NCBI GenBank assembly: GCA_934661715.1 | Contig: CAKUJL010000101.1 | Span: 1-5,984, forward strand | DNA from: an uncultured Oscillospiraceae bacterium | Lineage (GTDB): Bacteria > Bacillota > Clostridia > Oscillospirales > Oscillospiraceae | DNA length: 5,984 nucleotides | Direction of reading: 5' to 3' | Shown: in pieces, positions 1 through 4,576 of the stretch | How positions within the stretch are numbered: the stretch's first letter is position 1 | Layout of the letters: each line of letters starts with the position of its first letter | Notes under the pieces: generated by a model | Databases searched by the model: none | Told to the model about the DNA's origin: nothing | Seen by the model: only the letters and a program-made list of their open reading frames with translations | Made by a program: the position numbers and the translations under genes

Positions 1-590
1 CTTGTGAAGCCGCAGTCGGCGATGATGCACCGCACGTTTGCCGGGAAGTCAAAGCAGCTTGCAAGCAAAACCGTCGTTGCGCCCATCGAAAGCCCGCCCA
101 GGATCAAAGGCTCGCTTTGGCCCAGCTTCTGGCCCATGTAGGTGACCCATGAAAGAACGTCCAGCCGTTCGCGCACGCCGAAGGTCAGATATTTTCCCTG
201 CGAGAGCCCGTGCGCCCGCTGGTCGACGAGCAGAAGCGAGTACCCCAGCTCGTCATAGTAATACGGCAGGACGAGACCGAAATCGATCTGCCAGCACGAC
301 CGGTAGCCGTGGAAGAGCAAAATCGTGCCCTTCGCGTTTTCGCGCGGCAGGAAGGTCGCGTGCAGGAGCTTTCCGTCGTAGCTCATGACGTGGAGTTCTT
401 CGTGCTCGTGTGCGTTCACCCAATCGGTCGAGGCAAGACTCGTCTGCTTGATCTCCCGGTAGGCGGGCTTATCGAGCTGCGCGGCGAGGCTTTCTTTCGT
501 ATAGCGCCGCCCTGTCACGGCCAGCTGCACCACGCAGTATCCAAAGCACATCAAAATTACAAAAGCGGCGAGTAAAATCCAGAAAAGCAC
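1..590 (-). CDS. Alpha/beta hydrolase, membrane-anchored, partial (C-terminus outside the window)
   Basis: The first 196 residues of a serine hydrolase of the alpha/beta fold are visible; the rest lies beyond base 1. It starts at GTG (588-590), chosen because AGGAGG lies 8 bases upstream in the last codons of the phosphatase gene. Residues about 2-24 (LFWILLAAFVILMCFGYCVV) form one hydrophobic segment, an uncleaved anchor or signal peptide, so the catalytic domain probably sits outside the cytoplasm on the membrane. The core shows the oxyanion-region HGYRS (His94), DQRAHG (123-128) and the nucleophile elbow GLSMG with Ser168. The catalytic Asp and His would be beyond the window. Only 3 bases separate it from the upstream PAP2 stop, so the two are almost certainly co-transcribed. 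The substrate cannot be read from the sequence; an esterase or lipase-like acyl hydrolase is plausible. The family call is firm. Confidence 0.9.
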   Translation of the reverse strand, partial: MLFWILLAAFVILMCFGYCVVQLAVTGRRYTKESLAAQLDKPAYREIKQTSLASTDWVNAHEHEELHVMSYDGKLLHATFLPRENAKGTILLFHGYRSCWQIDFGLVLPYYYDELGYSLLLVDQRAHGLSQGKYLTFGVRERLDVLSWVTYMGQKLGQSEPLILGGLSMGATTVLLASCFDFPANVRCIIADCGFT

Positions 591-593
591 CGC

Positions 594-1526
594 TTAATCC
601 TCCTTTTTGCGCGAGAGCCCCGCAAAGCGCGGGAACGTGCGCGGCCAGACGAGCCCCGCAAACACGACGATCAGAAAATACCGCAGTGCGTCTGCCAGAC
701 CCGAAGGAAGCAGCGCGTGCAGCAGCGGTTTGAGCCCGGCTTTGATGCCCACGATGAGCAGAAGTCCCAGCGAGAATTTAAGAACCTGCCCCCAAAACGG
801 AGCGTGCGTGTCAAAATTTCGTCCGCGGCTGTCCAAAAAGAACACGCAGAAAAGCCCCGCGATCGCGCCAAGAAGCGTCCATGCGTTTTTGACCGCGTGG
901 GCGAGATTGCTTTCCTCCTCCGAGCCCGGCGCAAAATCCGCGCGGATGCCGGAGACATAAAAAACGAACAGAACGGCCAGCGCAATGCCCGCCGCAAGAA
1001 GATACGGCATGGCTTTCTTTGTCCTCGCTTCCGACCGGAAAACGGGATACAGCGCCGCCAGTAAAATTGCCGCCATCAAAAACGCAACGCCCACGTCCAG
1101 CGGCGTGTGCACGCCCAGATACATCCGCGAAAACGGCACGAGCAGCACCAACGCGAGGCAGACATATTTCACCCACCGGCGCTTGGAAAGCAGCCCCACA
1201 GACCCGAACGTGCCCACGGCGTTCTGCGTGTGCCCCGAAGGAAACGAATAGCCGGTCGCCGCCGCGCGGGCAGACTCGACAATTGTAAAACTGGGGTCGA
1301 GCACCCACGGCCGCGGGACGCGGCAGAGAATTTTCAGGAACTGGTTTCCGAGCGTCCCGAACAGGCCCACCGCGAAGCAGTAATAGCCCATGCGCTTGTC
1401 CACGCACCAGAAAATCAGCAGCGCCAGCGTCATAAACGCCAGCTCGTCGCCAAAATACGTGACGCCGGAGAAGAACGCGTCCAGCGCAGGCACACGCGCC
1501 GCCTCCAGAAGCCTCAGAAATCCCAT
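594..1526 (-). CDS. PAP2-family membrane phosphatase
   Basis: A 310-residue integral membrane protein of the type 2 phosphatidic acid phosphatase superfamily, which dephosphorylates lipid phosphates such as phosphatidic acid or undecaprenyl diphosphate. All three signature motifs are intact: KILCRVPRP (Lys65, Arg72, Pro73), SFPSGHTQ (Ser97-Gly98-His99) and SRMYLGVHTPLD (Arg134, nucleophile His140, Asp144). Hydrophobic stretches around residues 28-41, 48-66, 118-135, 140-162, 174-192, 214-230, 245-270 and 280-296 indicate a multi-pass protein. About four of them lie after the catalytic core, making it longer than a minimal PAP2 enzyme. I start at the ATG at 1526, with AGGAGG 5 bases upstream, rather than the in-frame TTG at 1541. 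It ends TAA at 594 and is tightly coupled to the downstream hydrolase. The exact lipid substrate is unknown. Confidence 0.93.
   Translation of the reverse strand: MGFLRLLEAARVPALDAFFSGVTYFGDELAFMTLALLIFWCVDKRMGYYCFAVGLFGTLGNQFLKILCRVPRPWVLDPSFTIVESARAAATGYSFPSGHTQNAVGTFGSVGLLSKRRWVKYVCLALVLLVPFSRMYLGVHTPLDVGVAFLMAAILLAALYPVFRSEARTKKAMPYLLAAGIALAVLFVFYVSGIRADFAPGSEEESNLAHAVKNAWTLLGAIAGLFCVFFLDSRGRNFDTHAPFWGQVLKFSLGLLLIVGIKAGLKPLLHALLPSGLADALRYFLIVVFAGLVWPRTFPRFAGLSRKKED
597..603 (-). promoter_or_regulatory. Ribosome binding site of the hydrolase, inside the PAP2 gene end
   Basis: On the minus strand AAAAGGAGG overlaps the last Lys-Lys-Glu-Asp codons of the phosphatase gene and lies about 8 bases before the GTG at 588-590. 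This supports the GTG start and suggests that ribosomes finishing the phosphatase re-initiate on the hydrolase. Confidence 0.75.
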
Positions 1527-1531
1527 AGCAG

Positions 1532-1537
1532 CCTCCT
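1532..1537 (-). promoter_or_regulatory. Ribosome binding site that fixes the PAP2 start
   Basis: AGGAGG on the minus strand lies 5 bases before the ATG at 1524-1526. The alternative upstream TTG at 1539-1541 would place this site inside the coding region, so the ATG is the better start. Confidence 0.85.
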
Positions 1538-1557
1538 GCAAACATCAGTTTTGAGAC

Positions 1558-1563
1558 AGTATA
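1558..1563 (-). promoter_or_regulatory. Probable extended -10 promoter element of the PAP2/hydrolase operon
   Basis: TATACT on the minus strand, preceded directly by TGG (the extended -10 TGn signature). It lies 31 bases upstream of the PAP2 ATG. No good -35 hexamer is visible 16-18 bases upstream, which is tolerated for extended -10 promoters. Inferred from sequence match only. Confidence 0.5.
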
Positions 1564-1594
1564 CCACATTTCTGCGGCAAAGGGGAGGCACGGC

Positions 1595-1622
1595 TTGCAA
1601 TTCTGCAAAAAAACGATATACT
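1595..1622 (+). promoter_or_regulatory. Sigma-A-like promoter of the TIGR04255 gene
   Basis: TTGCAA (1595-1600, 4 of 6 consensus) and TATACT (1617-1622, 5 of 6) are separated by 16 bases, placing the transcript start near 1629 with a short leader of about 27 bases. The -35 box sits in a small inverted repeat, TTGCA-ATTC-TGCAA (1595-1608), which could be an operator. Confidence 0.6.
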
Positions 1623-1655
1623 AAAGAAAAACCGAAACACGCAAGAAAGCGAGAG

Positions 1656-2447
1656 ATGAAGATGTTTTCCAACCAGCCGCGCGAGATTTACAAAAGACAC
1701 ATGCTCATCGAGGTCATCTGCCAGCTGCGCTTCCCGGAGATTCTGAAGATCGAGGCCGCCGAGCCCGCCGATTTTCAGGACGCTGTCCGGCAGGAGTTTC
1801 CGCAGTACGGCAAAAACATCGAGCGCCTGCCGCCCAAAAACGTCGGCGGGAAGATGGTCGATCAGGGCACGGTCAACAACTACCAGTTCATTTCCGCGGA
1901 CGGCGGCTGGAAAATCAGCCTGACCAAGGGCTTCATCGCCCTTTCTACCACGCGCTATACAAGGTGGGAGGCCTTCGCCAAGCGGCTCGATTTTGTGCTG
2001 GCCGCGTTTATCAAGGTCTATAAGCCCGCGTATTTTGAGCGCGTCGGCCTGCGGTATATCAACGCCGTCAACAAAAAGGCGATGGGGCTGGACGAGTATT
2101 CGTGGCGCGAGCTCATCGCGCCGGGCTATCTCGGCCTGATGGCGGACGATGAAACCAAAGAAGAGGCGTTTTTGAAATGCGAGCAGTCCGTGACGGCCAA
2201 CATGCCCGGCGGGGCCAAGGCGAACATCAAGTGCGGCCCGGGCCTTCTTCGCAAGGTCGATAACCGCACGCGGGCTGTGGAAGAGCAGCGCGTGTTCATG
2301 CTCGATCTGGACGTGTTCTTTGACGGCCGGACCGAGCTCAGCCACGCCGTGCCCGCCCTCAACGTCGTCCACGGAAACGCCGACAGCCTGTTTCGGGGCG
2401 CGCTCAAGAGGCCCCTCCTCGACACAATGGAACCGGAAGAAGCGTGA
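1656..2447 (+). CDS. TIGR04255 family protein (function unknown)
   Basis: A 263-residue soluble protein that I recognise as the sporadically distributed TIGR04255 family. Family-like segments occur in order: EVICQLRFP (19-27) after a short PREIY lead; WKISLTKGF plus IALSTTRYTRWEAF (85-107), a strand-helix unit; RVGLRYINAV (129-138); LDLDVFF (216-222); and a C-terminal helix around LFRGALKR (245-252). No signal peptide, membrane segment or recognisable catalytic motif is visible. The start is ATG 1656; ATG 1662 is a real alternative (261 aa, MFSNQP), with a weak GAGAG 6 bases before it. It ends TGA, just before a folded repeat that probably terminates it. It has its own promoter and no co-directional partner, so the context does not reveal a role. 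The family assignment comes from remembered motifs, not a profile search. Confidence 0.85.
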   Translation: MKMFSNQPREIYKRHMLIEVICQLRFPEILKIEAAEPADFQDAVRQEFPQYGKNIERLPPKNVGGKMVDQGTVNNYQFISADGGWKISLTKGFIALSTTRYTRWEAFAKRLDFVLAAFIKVYKPAYFERVGLRYINAVNKKAMGLDEYSWRELIAPGYLGLMADDETKEEAFLKCEQSVTANMPGGAKANIKCGPGLLRKVDNRTRAVEEQRVFMLDLDVFFDGRTELSHAVPALNVVHGNADSLFRGALKRPLLDTMEPEEA

Positions 2448-2451
2448 AGCG

Positions 2452-2567
2452 AGGTAATAGGTAATAGTGAAGAGTGAATAGGTGTGGTGTCGGCTTCGCC
2501 GACGATTCCAATCGTGCCGCTTTGCTGCACACCGCACTTCTTCACTCTTCACTATTACTTTTTACTT
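2452..2567. repeat. Cloverleaf-like palindromic repeat element filling a convergent gap
   Basis: A perfect 18-bp inverted repeat, GTAATAGTGAAGAGTGAA (2461-2478) against its complement at 2541-2558, forms the centre of a longer stem. Pairing continues outward (2452-2460 with 2559-2567, one mismatch plus G-U pairs) and inward (2480-2490 with 2529-2539, including two G-U pairs). The stem encloses three small hairpins: GTCGGC-TTC-GCCGAC (2489-2503), ACGATT-CC-AATCGT (2502-2515) and GCCGC-TTT-GCTGC (2516-2528, one mismatch). The first competes for a few bases with the main stem. GGTAATA is tandemly duplicated at the left edge. There is no coding capacity and no clear target-site duplication. It resembles REP/MITE-type palindromic repeats dispersed in some Clostridia; copy number in this genome is unknown. 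Confidence 0.75.
2461..2563 (+). terminator. Probable terminator of the TIGR04255 gene formed by the repeat
   Basis: The 18-bp perfect stem of the palindromic element is followed directly on the plus strand by TTTTT (2559-2563), the arrangement of an intrinsic terminator, 13 bases after the TIGR04255 stop. The very long branched loop makes efficiency uncertain. On the minus strand no T-run follows the stem, so termination of the DUF1836 transcript here is less clear. Confidence 0.45.
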
Positions 2568-3173
2568 TTACTCTGCGACTTCTATGCTTCCGCCGGTTTC
2601 GAGAGTTTTTCCGTCGAGAAGCAAAAGCTTTTCGGCAAAGAGCTTCGCAAGGCCGCTCAAAATCGCCGCCGAGGCGATGAGCTCCGTTGTGTCCTGCACG
2701 GCAAGCTCGGAGTCGACCTCGCAGTCGAGCATCTGCGCGGCGGAGCGCTTGACCTGCTCCACAAAATACTGCGTGCAGAGCTTGTGCCGCAGGGCGCAGG
2801 AGGCATAGGCCCTCCGGACGTCTTCTTCCGGCAGATTACCCGGCAGCAGCGTCTGGAGCGTCGAGAGGCTCAGCGTCTGCTTGAACGTGCAGATCATAAT
2901 TAAGTAGGCGATATGGACGCGGTAGTATTTTTTCTTGCGCGGCTCGGGGAGCATCTTCGTGCGGACATAGTTGTTGATGGCCGCGGCGGTGATGGTCTGC
3001 GCCTGCTTGCTCTCCGGCGGCAGATAGCTCAGATATTGCTTGAGAAGCTGCACGACCTGCTCCATATACAGCCCGAAGTCCGGAATCTCCTCCCACGCGG
3101 GAAGATGATAGTGCTCGAGATATTTTTCCCACCGGCGAAGCTTTCCGGCGATGAGATCGTTATCGTAAGCCAT
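2568..3173 (-). CDS. DUF1836 domain-containing protein, possible MerR-like regulator
   Basis: A 201-residue soluble protein matching the Firmicutes DUF1836 family. Recognisable are WEEIPDFGLYMEQVVQLLKQYL (27-48), ITAAAINNYVRTKMLPEPRKKKYYRVHIAYLI (61-92) and a helical C-terminal half rich in Ala/Leu. The central segment resembles the winged helix-turn-helix start of MerR-type proteins (helix, turn, NNYV, basic wing, YxRxHIAYL), which suggests DNA binding; this is inference, since the family is formally uncharacterised. The start chosen is ATG 3173, with AAAGGTG about 11 bases upstream. An in-frame GTG at 3185 would add four residues, but the Shine-Dalgarno would then abut the start codon. It ends with two in-frame TAA codons (2568-2570 and 2562-2564), the second lying inside the palindromic element. 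It is transcribed alone, divergently from the DegV gene. Confidence 0.87.
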   Translation of the reverse strand: MAYDNDLIAGKLRRWEKYLEHYHLPAWEEIPDFGLYMEQVVQLLKQYLSYLPPESKQAQTITAAAINNYVRTKMLPEPRKKKYYRVHIAYLIMICTFKQTLSLSTLQTLLPGNLPEEDVRRAYASCALRHKLCTQYFVEQVKRSAAQMLDCEVDSELAVQDTTELIASAAILSGLAKLFAEKLLLLDGKTLETGGSIEVAE

Positions 3174-3198
3174 AAAATTACACACACCTTTCGCCCAT

Positions 3199-3227
3199 AG
3201 TATAACAACTTTTTAACGGAAAAGCAA
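3199..3227 (-). promoter_or_regulatory. Promoter of the DUF1836 gene
   Basis: On the minus strand TTGCTT (3222-3227, 3 of 6) is followed after 17 bases by TATACT (3199-3204, 5 of 6). The start codon lies 25 bases downstream of the -10 box. The spacing and -10 box are good, the -35 is weak. Confidence 0.5.
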
Positions 3228-3250
3228 GCTGACCCGGACGCTTTTATCGG

Positions 3251-3279
3251 TTGACTTTGTGGCCGATATGTGCTAACCT
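3251..3279 (+). promoter_or_regulatory. Promoter of the DegV-family gene
   Basis: TTGACT (3251-3256, 5 of 6) and, 17 bases on, TAACCT (3274-3279, 3 of 6) preceded by the extended -10 motif TGC. The transcript would begin near 3286, with a leader of about 38 bases. The -10 box overlaps a perfect palindrome, listed separately. Confidence 0.5.
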
Positions 3280-3288
3280 GATATCAGG
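3277..3288. promoter_or_regulatory. Candidate operator palindrome at the DegV promoter
   Basis: CCTGATATCAGG is a perfect 12-bp palindrome spanning the end of the -10 box and the predicted transcript start, where a bound repressor would block transcription. CTAA (3273-3276) and TTAG (3291-3294) flank it roughly symmetrically. The binding protein is unknown; the divergent DUF1836 product is one untested candidate. Confidence 0.35.
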
Positions 3289-3323
3289 CATTAGATGCAA
3301 ATTCCGACAGAAGGGGCGATTTT

Positions 3324-4199
3324 ATGTTCCGCATTGTGACCGATACCTCGGCCAATCTCCCGACCGCTTATCTCAAGGCCGAAAATATTACCGTCATTCC
3401 CTTTACCTTCCACACCGACTCCGGTGAACAGTCGTGCATGGACACCGCGTCCTTTGACGCGAAGGCGTTCTATTCCGCGATGCGAAACGGGGAAAAGGTC
3501 ACGACGTCTCAGATCCCGCCGCAGCGCTTTATCGACTATCTCCAGCCCATGCTGGAAAATGGCGAGGACGTTCTGTTTGTGAGCATGTCGTCCGGCATCA
3601 GCGGCTCGTATGCCTCGAGCAAGATGGCCGCAAACCAGCTGAAGGAGGAATTTCCGGAGCGGAAAATTCTGACCGTCGACACGTATTCGGCGTCTCTGGC
3701 CGAGGGCATCGTGGTCATGAAGGCCGTCGAGTGCCGCGAACAGGGCATGGATATTGAGCAGACGTATCACCTGCTCCGCTCCCTGCGCCACCGCATCGCC
3801 CAGATCTTCACCGTCGGCGACCTGCGCTATCTCAAGCGCACCGGAAGACTCTCGAATATCGAAGCCGCCGTCGGCACGGTTTTGCAGATCAAGCCCCTTC
3901 TCAAGGGCGACCCCGAAGGAAAGATCGTCTGCTTTGCAAAGGTCCGCGGCCGCCAGCGTGCGATCGAGGAAATGGCAAAGCGCTATGCCGAGCTCGTCGT
4001 AGAGCCCGAGACGCAGACCGTCTGCATCTCCCACGCCGACTGCGAGCAGGACGCACAGATCCTCGCGTCGATGCTCAAGCGGGCCAAAGCGCCGAAGGAC
4101 ATTCTCATCGTCGACTACGAGCCGGTCACAGGCTCTCACGTGGGCCCCGGCGCACTGGCGCTGTTCTTCCTCTCCGACGAGAACGTGAGAAATATCTGA
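3324..4199 (+). CDS. DegV family protein (fatty-acid-binding, FakB-like)
   Basis: A full-length 291-residue DegV-family protein. In characterised members (FakB) the protein holds a fatty acid in a buried tunnel and presents it to the kinase FakA for acyl-phosphate formation. Family motifs run in order: TDTSANLP (6-13), VTTSQIPPQRF (59-69), SSGISGSY (89-96), DTYSASLAEG (119-128), GDLRYLKRTGRLS (165-177), DPEGKIVCFAKVRGRQRAI (196-214) and GSHVGPGALALFF (270-282). Residues likely to hold the carboxylate, by family precedent, are Thr61, Ser90 and His272. AAGGGG (3311-3316) lies 7 bases before the ATG. The gene is monocistronic, between its own promoter and a strong terminator; no FakA-like gene is in the window. 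Which fatty acid it binds, or whether it binds one at all, is not shown by the sequence. Confidence 0.95.
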   Translation: MFRIVTDTSANLPTAYLKAENITVIPFTFHTDSGEQSCMDTASFDAKAFYSAMRNGEKVTTSQIPPQRFIDYLQPMLENGEDVLFVSMSSGISGSYASSKMAANQLKEEFPERKILTVDTYSASLAEGIVVMKAVECREQGMDIEQTYHLLRSLRHRIAQIFTVGDLRYLKRTGRLSNIEAAVGTVLQIKPLLKGDPEGKIVCFAKVRGRQRAIEEMAKRYAELVVEPETQTVCISHADCEQDAQILASMLKRAKAPKDILIVDYEPVTGSHVGPGALALFFLSDENVRNI

Positions 4200-4208
4200 G
4201 GAATATCC

Positions 4209-4246
4209 AAATACCGCGGAAGAAGCTTCTTCCGCGGTATTTTTTT
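4209..4246 (+). terminator. Strong intrinsic terminator after the DegV gene
   Basis: The arms AAATACCGCGGAAGAAG (4209-4225) and CTTCTTCCGCGGTATTT (4226-4242) are exact reverse complements with no spacer, a 34-base perfect palindrome. In RNA the central few bases would form the loop. A run of seven T (4240-4246) follows on the plus strand. It begins 9 bases after the stop codon and separates DegV from the downstream operon. Confidence 0.95.
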
Positions 4247-4256
4247 GCACCGGGGC

Positions 4257-4285
4257 TTGACAGAGAGAGTGCTTCGCTGTAAGTT
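4257..4285 (+). promoter_or_regulatory. Probable promoter of the AbrB/lyase operon
   Basis: A perfect -35 hexamer TTGACA (4257-4262) lies just after the DegV terminator. At the normal 17-base spacing the -10 would be TAAGTT (4280-4285), only 3 of 6. A better hexamer, TATACA (4285-4290), is 22 bases away, too far for normal sigma-A. The promoter is likely here, but which -10 is used is unclear. Confidence 0.45.
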
Positions 4286-4333
4286 ATACAAGTATGAAAA
4301 TTTCCGGACGAAACCGCCCGGCGGAGGGAGACT

Positions 4334-4576
4334 ATGGCAGGAGGAAAGCATCTTCTGGGCAAGCCCAAGGGCAAGCACATTTTCGGCACGGCCAAGGTCG
4401 GCGAAAAAGGGCAGATCGTCATCCCCAAGGAGGCGCGAACGCTGTTTGGCGTGCAGCCGGGCGATACGCTTCTGATTTTGGGCGACGAGCAGACGGGCAT
4501 CATCGTGACCAAGCCCGACGTGATCGAAAACGCAGCGATGAAAATTTTTGAAGAGATGGAGCGAGAAGCAAAATGA
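4334..4576 (+). CDS. AbrB/MazE/SpoVT family DNA-binding protein
   Basis: An 80-residue small regulator. Residues about 17-60 (FGTAKVGEKGQIVIPKEAR, then LFGVQPGDTLLILGDE and GIIVTKPD) match the swapped-hairpin AbrB fold, which forms dimers that bind AT-rich or palindromic promoter DNA. The first 16 residues are a Gly/Lys-rich tail (GGKHLLGKPKGKH) that could add nonspecific DNA contacts, and residues 63-80 form an acidic helix (ENAAMKIFEEMEREAK), probably for oligomerisation. GGAGGG sits 5 bases before the ATG. The stop overlaps the next start as ATGA, so the lyase is translationally coupled to it. No toxin gene of MazF or PIN type adjoins, so a MazE-like antitoxin role is unlikely. Autoregulation of the operon is plausible but not shown. 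Confidence 0.92.
   Translation: MAGGKHLLGKPKGKHIFGTAKVGEKGQIVIPKEARTLFGVQPGDTLLILGDEQTGIIVTKPDVIENAAMKIFEEMEREAK

Noticed and set aside
149..575. Plus-strand open frames at the left edge
   Set aside because: They lie opposite the alpha/beta hydrolase, whose HGYRS, DQRAHG and GLSMG motifs fix the coding strand.
811..1608. Minus-strand open frame (265 codons) overlapping the PAP2 gene in another frame
   Set aside because: Same strand but a different frame from a gene with all PAP2 catalytic motifs; its Gly/Ala/Arg/Cys-rich product is typical of frame-shifted GC-rich DNA.
1545..2552. Long minus-strand open frame (335 codons) opposite the TIGR04255 gene
   Set aside because: It is the antisense shadow of a gene with clear family motifs, starts in the promoter region, lacks a ribosome binding site and runs through the palindromic repeat.
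3291..4250. Minus-strand open frame (319 codons) opposite DegV
   Set aside because: It covers the DegV gene in antisense and begins beyond the intrinsic terminator; the composition is that of a GC-rich shadow frame with no family motif.
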